From: a virus
Strand: one strand, 5' to 3'
DNA: 56,059 bases
IMG/VR virus record: IMGVR_UViG_3300008262_000247
Location: 1-56,059 of that record
Shown here in pieces: positions 17,201 through 26,600 of the stretch (its first letter is position 1; each line of letters opens with the position of its first letter). Under the pieces are notes generated by a model. That model searched no databases, was not told the origin of the DNA, and saw nothing but the letters and a program-made list of their open reading frames with translations. A program made the translations under genes and the position numbers.

Positions 17201-19649
17201 AACTGTAATTGGTGATGGTGATGGAATTGGACAATTAGGACAAACTTTGGATGGTATTAACTACGCAAGTAAATTAGCACAACAAATAGTGTTAGGTACA
17301 ACATTTGTTTCACCTTCTACTGAAAGAAAAGTAGCAGCAGAATTGTTGAAATTAAACAAATCATTCATCGCAGCGGAAACTATTGCATATATTAGTTCAT
17401 CTTGGGTGACTGGTTCTAATTCAGATGTGGCATTTACTTACAACGATTTAAGTTGTAGCAGAGATGTAAACTATATTTTAGATAATGTAGCAACTGATAT
17501 TTTATATGGTGGTAACGAAAGAACTATTAAAGCGGCTTCTTATTATTTCTTATATCCTTCACAAGCGACCGGTTCGCAATTAGATGAAACGTTGGATGGT
17601 ATTAGATATGCTGGACAATTAGCGGAGAAAGTTATTGTTAATACATTATTTGTAACTGCATCTGCACACGCTTCAGCATCTTATAACTTAATGAAAATAA
17701 ATAAACCATTCATCCAATCAGAAACTATCGCGTATGTTAGTTCTTCTTGGGTTGGCTTTAATTATAGTGAAGCTAAATGCCGTAGAGATGTTGGTTTATT
17801 AATAGATGCGGTTTCAACTGATATATTATATGGTGGAAATGAAAGAAGTGCTAAAGCTGGTACTTACTATTTCAAATATCCATCATCTGCAACTGGTTCT
17901 CAATTAGAACCAACCGTAAACGCAATTGATTTTGCAGGTGGAGTAGCTAAAAATATAATTCAAAACTTAACATTCATAACCGCATCTCAATCAGTATCCG
18001 CATCAGTTGCATTACTAAGAGATAATAGAGGATTTATACAAGAAGAAACAATGCAGTACTTAACTGCTAGTTGGAGTACATTTGATTATGATAAAGTTAA
18101 GTGCAGAAGAGACGTTGGATACATTTTAGATGGTGTAGCAACTGACCTATTATATGGTGGAAATGAAAGAAGTGTAATGAGTGGTGAATTCTACTTTAAG
18201 TATCCATCTAAAGCAACTTTATTAGGTGATGGTGATGGTGAAGGGCAATTAAAACAAACTGTAGAAGGAATTAATTATGCAAGTAGAATTTCACAAAAAG
18301 TTTCACAAAATATAGTATTCCAAACAGCATCATTGGAAGTATCCGCATCATTTGATTTATTAAGAAAAAATAAATCGTTCATAGCAGCGGAAACAATTGA
18401 ATATGTATCTTCATCTTGGAGTACTGTGGTTTACAACCAAGCTAGTTGTTCTCGTGATGTTGGATATATTATAGATGCAGCAGCAACTGACCTATTATAT
18501 GGTGGAACTGAAAGAAGTATTACCGCGGGAACATACTACTATTTATTCCCATCAAGAGCAACTAATGCGGGTGTTCCATCTGAAGCTAATCAATTAGACC
18601 CAACTACTACTGGTGTAAAATATGCGGGTAGATTAGCTAAAAAAATAATTACTAATCCGGTATTTAATTCACCATCACAATCAGTTTTATATGGTAGAGA
18701 ATTGTTGCAAAAAAATAAATCATTTATCCAAAAAGAAACTATAACATTCTTAAGTTCTTCTTGGAGTACTTTACAATACAACGAAATAAGTTGTTCTCGT
18801 GATATTGGATTTATTTTAGATGCAATTACAACTGATTTGGTTTATGGTGGTAATGAAAGAAGTATTGAAGCGGGTTCTTACTATTATAAGATTCCTTCAG
18901 TAGCAATTAAAGAATCATATACGGATAATGGTACGGTTGGACAGAAAAAACAAACTGTTGATGGAATTAATTACGCAAAAGGAGTATCTGAAAAAGTAGC
19001 TGGACAATTTGCATTAACTCCACCACCAACAAAACGTAAAGAAGCTTATCAAAGATTACTTGCGGCTAAAGAAGAATTAAAACAAAGAGCAATTGGATAT
19101 ACAAATGGAGCATTCCCATATTTAGTATATAATGAGGCAAGTTGTAGTAGAGACACCGGTTTGATTGTAGATGCGGTAGCAACTGACTTATTGTATGGTG
19201 GTAACGAAAGAAGTATTGCGGCGGCATCTTCTTACTACACAGGACAATATGGAAGTGCAGCGGCAGTAATTAACGCACAAAAATTGGAGACTCTTGAAAC
19301 AAACAGATATTTAAGAACGAGAGCTGAGTTTATCGCAGCTGGAGCACCATTGGAATCATTTGGTTCTCTAATTGTGGCAACCGGTATTGACTACTCTTAT
19401 AATGGTAGTGGTGTGACATTTAAAGCACTTCCACCGAATCAGGGTGGTAGTGGTGTGGCGAATCCGATTTATGAGATTACCGAATTGGCGGGTGGTAGAA
19501 TTTACTTTACCTCTGGTAACCAAGATGGTGACTTTAGAATTGGTACTGGTTTGAGTATTAACCAAGCGACTGGTACTCTTGTGGGTAGAACATTTAGTAA
19601 ATCTCTATTCTCATTAGTAACTCCGTTCTCATTGGCATTAGAAGCATAA
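8169..19649 (+). CDS. Giant virion protein, main part: two alternating repeat families
   Basis: 3,826 codons open in one frame. The apparent start is a TTG inside the previous frame, so the true start is probably ATG 7133. Two repeat types alternate. Type A (about 45-60 residues, SSSFxIVxxIIxNGTGSxP.L) forms spacer tracts. Type B (about 95-110 residues) runs NNKxFIQxETIAYLSSSWS, YNExxCxRDxGYIxDAVxTD, LYGGNERSxxAGxYYYxYPS. I count 22 type B copies by the C-x-R-D core, in five groups of 3, 3, 6, 3 and 7. Related RD...GGN domains occur in cyanophage structural proteins. Residues about 206-315 are a cupredoxin-like domain that has lost its copper ligands. The last ~150 residues (GGSGVANPIYEITELAGGRI, DGDFRIGTGLSINQATGTL) are a non-repeated cap. 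Probably a very long tail-associated filament or ruler-like fiber. Confidence 0.75.
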   Translation: MVCMVCMLVVASNIEEIVSDFNLISAIVDSGTSNFPTLLARSSNKGYGFDSPYNILGTEQITASYSASNEDLSQISSSFGVTLGIFADGTGSYSFTTNTNSGVKTTNQTPITATIPATGFISSSISSSFSTIISILKSGLTATPSLVTNLSASIIATDTPFSSSGISSSLSVINNVSASLSIVYNIVANGTGSNTLSIPVNHQQNFTVVNSGSSAYTFNGLGNNPTLTLFRGETYKFYISASEAIGGIDYPFWIRTQQVEGIDKIYDYNKGVINNGDSVGNITFKVPYDAPNTLYYVARNNKNLGGKINIVNNSATPINLIASTLTYPPTVYSSSIASDSTDKINAYDLILNNKKFIQDETIAYLSSSWSDFSYDETTCRRDIGYIIDGVAKDLLYGGNEESIRSGLFYYQYPSEATTTQLSPTLTAIKYFSRLIEKILKNQNFVEPNIDRESAWDCILNNRQFIQNETIAYLSSSWSTFEYNEEKCKRDVGYILDAVATDIKYEGNERSIEAGRFYYLYPSQATGSQLVQTIDGIKYAAGLVKNLIVNKTFVTASQTTQAAYSLIRNNKSLVQDETIQFINVAYPTLEYNQAKCRRDVGYILDGVATDLLYGGNERSVASGRFYYDFPSIATSTQKRETAGGIRYAKIITEYIVQNIILDTPRIIANDEKGIKISALTNITSSYSGSLNEQVSISSSFNIVEGIIKKGVDSIKAIVAKNTDSNWSLNNPLKVSLNNQITNSYVTPDEVNRIGDNFDIVTSIINNGTGSLPILTSSVSGLYKVSDIEQISATSATNAETASISSSFANIINIIKNGTGSLQPFTSSVNDNIKATATNYSQLIGGNSTYSSSISASMKVITDVLQNGLSSLPVLVNNSTTGSLIKVGNVSQVTTSSLDTNLSASLFVSRSISIVVDILRTGNLDVAKTPYVTQSLVSDKQSLASSHIVANLDFIKEETIAYLSSSWSGFDYNEEKCRRDVGLIISGAAQDLYWGNISASIVNGQYYFEYPSQATGSQLQQTIDGIIYASNVAQKVIQGIEYQQLTGSLASASLALKNNKGFIIDETIAYMSSSWGSFDYNETTCRRDLNYIIDSVRTDLVYGGNQRTRLSAEYYFLYPSQATGSQLTQTLDAVNYASRIAQKVVVGQNFIAANTNKLNLPSVAVLAAAELVRADIPFIQQNVIDYTNDTYPKLNYNQAKCFRDVRFITDAVITDLVYGGNERTIEAGTFYYLYPSQATDDQLDETIDAINFGRDLTKLVAIGGLEVERSFDVISKIIASGSNGYPSTIIKNTESAIKATNINQTTSSNVVIESDKLLVSSSFSNIINIIANGTGSIPTIVSSSFKGILFSTGSQTTSSITPNNTEINKVNSSFDVVTNIIANGTGSIPTLITNATGSIKRTNTLQFTTTASISQANINLFKSSIDIVLDIVENGTGSIPSLVKNTDGLIKVTNAVQTVATGSTSRSVINSITSSFDTVINVISNGTGSIPSLVTNTVNNIKRTLETQYIGTGSATNAESQIISASIGIVSNIVSNGTGSLPVVIQYTSASTNTNVITAYNILKNNITFIQEETIAYLSSSWSGFVYDEEKCKRDVGFILSGSAEDLLWNSNSASIVNGKFYYEYPSQATVGNDGDTGGQLNQTLEGIEYASRLAQKVVLNTLFVTQSTEITNAYNLIRNNKSFIQSESISYISSSWSTHTYNQLSCSRDISYIIDAVTTDIYYGGNERASKAGLYYFLYPSEATGSQLDETVTGINYAKNLSNRILKGGLLQSVTNNKLQAKELIFNNKQFIANEVIAYVSASWNGFVYNEETCKRDVGYILDAAITDLVYGGNERSIEAGKFYYLYPSEATTTQLGPTLSGIKHAKGMSENVMKNLTYYTSSVSAQTAYDLLVQNKQLIQNETIAFVSSSWSFFNYNEASCSRDTGYIVDAVATDILYGGNERVREAGEYYYLYPSLATVDGDGDAAGQLGQTLDGINYAKGIAKKIVSNQLLQTASISELTAWTLLRQNKPLIQAETIAYLSSSWTGVDGFYYNEASCSRDVAYIVDNVATDILYGGNERSSKAGEYYYLYPSKAIVGGVPSQTAQLEQTIDGVLFAAGNAQNVISNRVLTQPTEFVSSSVELMRKNRTFIQNETIQYIDAFYPDLVYNREKCRRDVGYIVDNVATDLWYGGNERAITAGQYYYLYPSLATKTEQVRETVSGVQYAKNVARKVVQNILLSSPLLLSNTNNNIKVGNINQITSSITPNETEVNGISSSFSIVTKIIEGGLSAAPTKVSNSYNTIKVTNETQYKTLVSASSTEIGIVTASFGLIRDIIYKGDASLPDALAENFQYGFENTIPSLLHISSIEQTAGGGVGYNSYTSSISSSFANVIKIINNGTGSIPSIVENTSGSIKAQSIVSQLLPATDGGKYQRDRIANLYDVVLDIIENETYSTLIPNTSASVKVTNTPQFLSGSGADRIQAKLVSASFGIVTSILTNGTASFGYVGPNATPNSNNKVNLAYNLLLNNKQMIVDETITFMSSSWSSFEYNEASCSRDLGFIIDGAAYDLLYGGNSASFVNGKYYYDFPSQATGSQLDQTVTAIKFASGLAEKVVRNITLQHISASAETSASYVTLRNNKSFIQAEAITYLSSSWSEFDYNETTCKRDIAYIIDAVSTDLLYGGNERSWVAGDYYFRYPSQATDSQLQPTLDGIGYAKGLSMRVISGSALTNATSDILNVYNLLKDNKEFIQEEVVAFVNAKYPNLYYSQTKCRRDIGYIVDAVITDFKWGGNQRSSKAGEFYYLYPSLATESEQVVETTTAVDYARRLCEQIIIGNVIETPQVVLNTANNIKVTNIPQYTSASSATVYEVNRVSSSFAVVTNTVENGLGVLPTIISNVSESIKVTLTSQIGGNAATQTESDYISSSISIVTDIIQNGTGSFPILTSYGAASTDPNVINAYNNLIQNIPFIQSETIAYISSSWSFFNYNEASCSRDVAYIVSGAAEDLLHNSTSASYMNGYYYFLFPSNATVIGDGDGIGQLGQTLDGINYASKLAQQIVLGTTFVSPSTERKVAAELLKLNKSFIAAETIAYISSSWVTGSNSDVAFTYNDLSCSRDVNYILDNVATDILYGGNERTIKAASYYFLYPSQATGSQLDETLDGIRYAGQLAEKVIVNTLFVTASAHASASYNLMKINKPFIQSETIAYVSSSWVGFNYSEAKCRRDVGLLIDAVSTDILYGGNERSAKAGTYYFKYPSSATGSQLEPTVNAIDFAGGVAKNIIQNLTFITASQSVSASVALLRDNRGFIQEETMQYLTASWSTFDYDKVKCRRDVGYILDGVATDLLYGGNERSVMSGEFYFKYPSKATLLGDGDGEGQLKQTVEGINYASRISQKVSQNIVFQTASLEVSASFDLLRKNKSFIAAETIEYVSSSWSTVVYNQASCSRDVGYIIDAAATDLLYGGTERSITAGTYYYLFPSRATNAGVPSEANQLDPTTTGVKYAGRLAKKIITNPVFNSPSQSVLYGRELLQKNKSFIQKETITFLSSSWSTLQYNEISCSRDIGFILDAITTDLVYGGNERSIEAGSYYYKIPSVAIKESYTDNGTVGQKKQTVDGINYAKGVSEKVAGQFALTPPPTKRKEAYQRLLAAKEELKQRAIGYTNGAFPYLVYNEASCSRDTGLIVDAVATDLLYGGNERSIAAASSYYTGQYGSAAAVINAQKLETLETNRYLRTRAEFIAAGAPLESFGSLIVATGIDYSYNGSGVTFKALPPNQGGSGVANPIYEITELAGGRIYFTSGNQDGDFRIGTGLSINQATGTLVGRTFSKSLFSLVTPFSLALEA
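9190..19260 (+). repeat. Array of 22 type B protein repeats in five groups
   Basis: Copies are recognised by the C-x-R-D core and the LYGGNERS / YYYxYPS stretch. Approximate groups are 9190-10150 (3 copies), 10990-11960 (3), 12830-14830 (6), 15660-16630 (3) and 16980-19260 (7). The first copy of groups 2-5 carries an NSAS-type loop in place of GGNERS. The last copy of each group has a YP-type segment (such as AYPTLEY) where the others have SSSWS. The repeats are conserved at the protein level but diverged in DNA, so they are old duplications under selection. Confidence 0.8.
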
Positions 19650-19667
19650 AAAAGAAAATAAAAACAA

Positions 19668-20582
19668 ATGGCACAAGTATTCGTACCGTTAAACCGATTT
19701 CAGTCAGTAATTACAAATTTGACAGGAGAACCAGATGAAGTATATGTAGTACCTGCAGGGGTATCTACAATTATGCTTTCAATGCAAATTACTAATACTG
19801 GCTTACAAACTCATCCGGTAACTATATTAATTAATTCAAATAATAATTTACCAGTACCTAATTTTAGTAATGTTTATAGTGGAAGTACATTTATAAGTGC
19901 ATCTACTGATATTGCGTATTTAAGTGGAAGCTTTTCAAGCGCATCCGCTCTTTTAAATCTTAATAGAAATTTTATAAAATCAGAAGTTACTTCATACATA
20001 CAGTTTTTAAATAATCAATCGGAAGAACCATTTGGATATTCTGCTTCTTTTTATGAAACTAATTTATTAAGAGATGTGGATGCTATTATTTATGATATTA
20101 AAAATAATACAACAATAAGAACGAATAAAGCTGCGAAAGCGTATTACGATAAAAATGGAGTAAGTTTAATTCCAACTGGACAAATAACAGCTTCGTTAAA
20201 TACAGTTTCATATGCAAATACACTCGCTAAACAAATTATAAAAAATCAATCGGTAACAGGTTCAGTTTCCGTTTCTAGATTATATCAAACCGCGGTTACG
20301 CAATCAATTAATACCGATTATTCGGTATCTGATGAGTTATTAAGTGGTTCTACTTATTTAATTGATGCTTTGTATAATATAATAAAAACAAATATAGAAG
20401 ATCCTGATTTAGAAGCACAACCAATTGTTGAATTGATAAAAAACGTTGAAATTCCAACTGGAGATTCGTTATCTCCTGTGGTAGCCGGAAAATTGGTAAT
20501 GGAAGAAGGATATAGTTTATATTTTTCTGGCTCTACTGAATTGAAAGTAATACTTTCTATTCTTGAAAGTGCTAACGAATAA
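19668..20582 (+). CDS. Companion virion protein with an inserted type B-like domain
   Basis: A 304-residue protein. Its ends match a small virion family also represented by gene 32632: N-terminal VYVVPAGVSTIMLSMQITNT and C-terminal VVAGKLVMEEGYSLYFSGST then LKVILSILESANE. Between them, residues about 90-210, lies a helical insert that follows the type B repeat of the giant protein (NRNFIKSEVTSYI ... LLRDVDAIIYDI ... KAAKAYYD ... SYANTLAKQIIKNQ). The insertion suggests that this protein docks with, or caps, the giant protein encoded 18 nt upstream. I know of no enzyme activity for this family; a tail-associated structural role is inferred. Confidence 0.65.
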   Translation: MAQVFVPLNRFQSVITNLTGEPDEVYVVPAGVSTIMLSMQITNTGLQTHPVTILINSNNNLPVPNFSNVYSGSTFISASTDIAYLSGSFSSASALLNLNRNFIKSEVTSYIQFLNNQSEEPFGYSASFYETNLLRDVDAIIYDIKNNTTIRTNKAAKAYYDKNGVSLIPTGQITASLNTVSYANTLAKQIIKNQSVTGSVSVSRLYQTAVTQSINTDYSVSDELLSGSTYLIDALYNIIKTNIEDPDLEAQPIVELIKNVEIPTGDSLSPVVAGKLVMEEGYSLYFSGSTELKVILSILESANE

Positions 20583-20586
20583 TTTG

Positions 20587-20604
20587 AGGAATACTTCCTT
20601 ATTT
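20587..20604 (+). terminator. Possible weak terminator
   Basis: AGGAA at 20587-20591 can pair with TTCCT at 20595-20599 around a 3-nt loop, followed by a TATTTT stretch. The stem is short, so this is only a possible terminator. Its place just before a TATTTATA box fits the pattern seen elsewhere. Confidence 0.3.
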
Positions 20605-20606
20605 TA

Positions 20607-20614
20607 TATTTATA
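20607..20614 (+). promoter_or_regulatory. Putative late promoter box TATTTATA before the large fiber gene
   Basis: TATTTATA lies 19 nt before ATG 20634, the usual spacing of this motif in the window. Confidence 0.58.
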
Positions 20615-20633
20615 ACAAAGCTTGTAGAATCGG

Positions 20634-23600
20634 ATGGCCAAAAGTAACTTATTAAGTAATAGGGTTAAACCCGTTAGTCCCAAAAATGTATCTGCAGATA
20701 GATATCAGTTTTTAGATATATCTCAGGCCGAACCAAATTTAGGTGTCCCTAATTTTAGTGCATCCTTATCAGGTTCACCTGCTATCGTAGTTTCAGATGA
20801 CCAGGGTAATAGAGGGTTTGTAAGAAGTTTAGATTTAGATAGAGTAACCGGACAATTTACTGGTTCTTTCACCGGTAGTGCGGAATCCCTAAGCGGTAGT
20901 TTTACAGGTTCTTATACTGGTTCATTCTCTGGTTCATATTTTGGAGATGGTAAAGGATTATTTAATTTACCTGCTGCAACATTTATAGCGAGTGGGTCAT
21001 CAACTGCATCTTTTATTGATAATGACTTAGATATAAATACAAATACTAAGATTCATGGCAATTTATATGTTGATGATGCAATATATGCAGAACAAATAAT
21101 TGTAACATATGTTTCATCTTCTGTAATTTATTCATCTGGTTCAAATATTTTTGGTGACGAAGATTCCGATATACAACAATTCACCGGTTCGGTAAGAATA
21201 CAAAGTGAATTGATTGGTAACAATATTACAGGTTCATCGTTCACTGGTTCATTTACTGGTTCTTTCTTTGGAGACGGTGCGAATTTATTTAATTTACCAC
21301 AAGCTACAAAATTAGCAAGTGGTAGTGTTACTGCGTCTGTATCACCAAACGAAGGATTTAAAGTAATATCAATTGATAGTGGTTCATCATTTACTGGAAG
21401 TTTATTTGTAAGTGGAAACGTTACAATACCTTCTGGTTCTGGATATTTTAGTGGTAGCGGTGAAGGATTATTTAATATCCCTCTTTCTGCACTTAATATT
21501 GATTCTTTAGTAGCTACTAGAATTGCAAGTGGTAGTGTAACTGCATCTGTTTCTCCAACTGAAGGATTTAAAGTACAATCATTACAAAGTGGTTCTCAAT
21601 TTACTGGCTCTGTTTTTGTAAGTGGTAGTTTAATTGCAATATATAGTGGTTCATTTAGTGGTAGTGGTGATAAATTATTTAACATTCCAAGATCTGCACT
21701 CACTCCTGATGCATTAGAATCTGACCGTATAGCAAGTGGTAGTGTAACTGCATCGGTATCTAATGCAGGATTTGTAGTAAATTCAGCCAATTCCGGTTCG
21801 TTCTTTACAGGTAGTGTAAGAATTAGTGGTAGTTTAACAGCAAATGGTGTTAGTGTAAGAAGTGGTTCATTTTTTAGCGGTAGTGGTAGAGACCTTTTTG
21901 ATATTCCACGTTCTGCTTTAACTCCTGATGCGTTAGATTCTACAAGAATTGCAACAGGTTCAGTAACAGCATCTGTTTCACCTGAATTTGGATTTAGAGT
22001 ACAATCCACGATAAGTGGTTCTCAATTTACTGGTTCTTTATTGGTAAGTGGAAATGTTGAATTATATACCGGTTCATTTAGTGGTAGTGGTAAAAATCTT
22101 AGAGAAATTCCTAAATCGGCAATTTCTGATTTAGATACATCATTAATATTCTCTGGTTCTGCAACAGCATCAATTAATCCTGTTAAAGGATTTAATGTAA
22201 ACATATTTTCCCAGTTTACCGGAAGTATGGTTGTATCAGCATCTAATTTTATAATACCAACTTCATCTTTAGATAAAACATTTTATGTAACTAATAATGG
22301 AGCATCTGCATATACGTTTAGTGGTGCAGCTAGTGGTTCAAATCCAACTATAACTTTAGTAAGAGGTGTTACATATACATTTGATGTAAATGCAACTGGA
22401 CATCCTTTTTATATTAAAACGGTACAAACTACTGGACCTGCTTCTGCATATAATGTGGGTGTAACAAATAACGGTGATGATAGTGGTTTAATAATTTTTG
22501 CTGTACAAAATGATGCACCACCTACTTTATATTATAATTGCCAGTTCCATAGTGAAATGGCGGGTGTTATTAATGTTGTAGATAATATTATAAGACCAAG
22601 TGAAATTAAATTTATAGGTGATACAACTATAAGTGGTTCATTGGCATTGAAGGGAGATGATGTTATTGATAGTGGTTTCCAAGAAGGACAAACTGTTGGT
22701 GCATATATAGATGGAAATATACATTTAAAATCTGGTTCATATTTTAGTGGTAGTGGTAAATACATTTTTGATATATCTTTATCAAATTTAACCGGAGATG
22801 CATTTAGAATTGCAAGTGGTAGTGTTACTGCATCCGTTTCACCAACTCAAGGGTTTAAAGTAGAAGCATTAAATGTAGGAAGTCAGTTTACGGGAAGTGT
22901 AAATATTTCTGGTTCACTTACTGCATCTTTAGGTGTAAATGGATATAAATTTGTTGGTACTGAATTTAGTGGTTCATCATTTAGTGGTTCATTTGAAGGA
23001 GATGGTAGTAGATTAAGAAATGTACCATCGGTAGAATCTGCAAAAATAGTATCTGGTTCAGTAACGGCATCAGTTTCTCCTGTATATGGATTTAAAGTTG
23101 AATCTGCGGAGTTTGGTAGTGAATTTACCGGTAGTATAAAACTAAGTAGTGGTTCATCATTTAGTGGTAGTGGTAGAAATCTTTTTGATATTCCTGAATC
23201 TGCACTTTCATTTGCACCTTATAGAATTGCAAGTGGCAGTGTAACTGCATCAGTCGCTCCAAATAGAGGATTTAGAGTAGAATCTTGGGAGTATGGTTCA
23301 GAATTTACTGGCTCATTGATAGTGAGTGGTACTTTGGGTATAAGAGTTGCATCTGGTTCATCATTTAGTGGTAGTGGTAGAAATCTTTTTGATATACCTC
23401 GTTCTGCGATTTCTGATTTAGATACATCGTTAATATTCTCTGGCTCTGCAACCGCATCTATTTCACCAAATAAAGGATTGCTTGTAAATACAGGTGTAAC
23501 CATTGGTGGTTATCTATTTACAACTGGTTCGGCAACTTTCTATGGTACATCTAGATTTACTTCAGGTGTATCTGCATCTGTATTTAGTGGTAGTGGTGCA

Positions 23601-26600
23601 GGATTGACTGATATTCCATTCTCTGCATTATCTCAAGAATTATTTAGAATTGCGAGCGGTTCGGTAACAGCTTCGGCATTACCAGATAGAGGATTTATTG
23701 TAGAAACTGGAAATTTAGGAGCTAGAATTAGTGGTTCATTATTTGTAAGTGGTGGATATGGTGGTGTTATACAAGCGGCTACCGGTTCTTGGTTTAGTGG
23801 TAGTGGTAGAGGTTTATTTGATATCCCAAGAAATGCATTAACTGAAGACGCATTACTTACAACTGAAATCAAATCAGGTTCGGTAACTGCTTCGGTTGAT
23901 CCTGATAGAGGATTTATTGTAAAATCGGTAGCAAGCGGTTCAGAATTTACTGGTTCTATTGATGTAAGTGGTAGTGTTAGTGTAATTAGTGGTTCTTACT
24001 TTATTGGTGATGGTAGATACCTTTCAAATATTACATTAGCTAATATAGCAATTGATTCAACAAAAATATTTAGTGGTTCTGCAACCGCATCAATTTCACC
24101 TGATGATGGATTTAATATAAACGTACAATCCACTTTGAGTGGTAGTTTGTATGTATATGCAACTGATAGAGAAACACCATCGTATTTAATTGATACCGTA
24201 TTTAATGTTTCAAATGATGGAAGTAGTGCATATACGTTTAGTGGTGCAGCGAATGGTTCAAATCCAATTATAACATTGGTTAGAGGTGTTGAATACACTT
24301 TTAATGTTAATGCTGGTGGACATCCTTTTTATATTAAATTCCAAAATTCAACCGGTACATCAAATATAGTTAGTGGAAGTATTACAAATAATGGTGTTGA
24401 TGTTGGGACATTAACATTTACTCCATATTCTGGTTCACCTGATACATTATTTTATAATTGTCAATACCATTCTTCAATGGCTGGACAAATTAATGTAGTA
24501 GATGCATTAATGTTACCTGCTGAAATTAAATTAGTAGGACCAACCGAAATTACGGGTAGTTTAAATACAACAGGTCCTATATCAGCATCAATGTTTAGTG
24601 GTAGCGGTAGAGGATTATTTGATATTCCTCGTTCTGCATTATCGGAAGAAGTATTCAGAATTGCAAGTGGTAGTGTAACAGCTTCGGTTACTCCAGAAAG
24701 AGGATTTTTAGTTGAATCATTAGAAAGTGGTTCTACCTTTAGCGGTAGTATCTTTATGGCTAGTGGTTCGTTTATCAGTTCATCTGGTAGATTGTTTTTT
24801 GATATACCTCGTTCTGCTCTTACTGAAGATGCGTTAATATCTGCGGAAATTAAATCTGGTTCGGTAACCGCTTCGGTAAGTCCAGTTGATGGATTTAAAG
24901 TATTGACACCATTTACATCTTCAATTGATGAATCTGGTTCATTTAGTACTCAAATAGCATCTCAATTCACCGGTTCAGTATCAATAAGTGGTAGCTTATA
25001 CTTAAATGACCCGAGTGGGGGCTTATTTATAGATTCCGCATCATTTATTTACGCAGAAGGTAGATTCTTAAGAAATATTCCTCGTTCATCTTTAACAGAT
25101 GATGCATTAATATCAACTGAAATTAAATCCGGTTCGGTAACTGCTTCTGTTTCTCCGGTTGATGGGTTCAGAGTAATAACTCCATTCACTGGTTCAGAAG
25201 TTGGTTCTCAATTCACTGGCTCAATTGAAGTTAGTGGAAGTATTAGAGCAACCGAATTCATTTATGGTGATGGTAGATATATTACAAATGTACAAGCGGC
25301 TGCAGCTCCATTGATAGCGAGTGGTAGTGCAACCGCATCAGTAGCAAGTGGTGAATCGTTTGTAGTAATAACTGCAAAAACTGGTTCTGCAGTAGGTTCT
25401 CAATTTACTGGATCAGTATCGGTTAGTGGTTCATTAACTGTGACAGATTTCTTCTATGGTGATGGTAGATATATCACAAATGTACAAGCGGCAGCGGCAC
25501 CATTCATTGGTAGTGGTTCTGCAACTGCATCTGTACAAAGTGGTGATACATTTATTGTAACAACTGGTGCAACTGGCTCCGCATATGGTTCCAGATTTAC
25601 TGGCTCTATTGATGTAAGTGGTAGTATAAAGGCATTTAGTTTTATAGGAGATGGTTCTCAACTTACAAACGTACAAGCGGCAGCAGCTCCATTAATTGCA
25701 AGTGGTTCTGCAACTGCATCGGTGCAAAGTGGAGATACGTTTAGAGTTATAACTTCTAAAACTGGCTCTGGCTTAACATATGATTATGGTTCGGAATTTA
25801 CTGGTTCTTTAATTGTAAGTGGTGCAATTTCGGCATCAATATTCATAGGTGATGGTGGTGGTTTATTTAATATCCCACCTGAAGCGATTGAAAATCTTGA
25901 ATTAGATAAAATTAATTCTGGTTCTGCAAGAGCAATAATTGACCCAACAACATTGGATGTAAACGTACCAATTACCGCGGCACTTTATCGTGGAGATGGT
26001 AGTGGATTATTTAATATCCCATTAGAAGCGTTAGAAGATTTACAATTGGATAGAATTCAATCGGGTTCTAAAGAAGCTGTAATCTCTCCAAACAAAGGAT
26101 TGGAAATAAATACATCAGTAAGAATATTTTCAGGCTCTTTATTTGTAAGTGGTGGTATATTTGTAACCGGCTCTGATGTTGTACTTCAATCTGGTAGTAC
26201 GTTTGTGGGTGATGGTAGTGGATTAAGAAATATCAATATTGCTAATTTATCATTTGAAACATTTATATTAAAGAGTGGTTCATTTACTGCATCAATTTCA
26301 CCGGATAAAGGATTTGTAGTTAATACATCTTCTTCAATTTGGGGAACTCTTTATGTTGGTGATAGTATTAAAGTACAAAATGATATTACATCTTCTCATA
26401 GAATACTTGCACCTTTATTTACCGGTTCATTCTTGGGCACATATAATTTCCAAGGAGTAGGACCTACTGCATCTGCAGAATATGATATTTTAAGATTTGA
26501 TGAAACTAGAGGATACTTTGTACCTCAACCTGAAACTTCATTAACTGAAACTGTATCATTTAATAATGTTAGTGATTTAACAATTGTACACAATTTAGGA

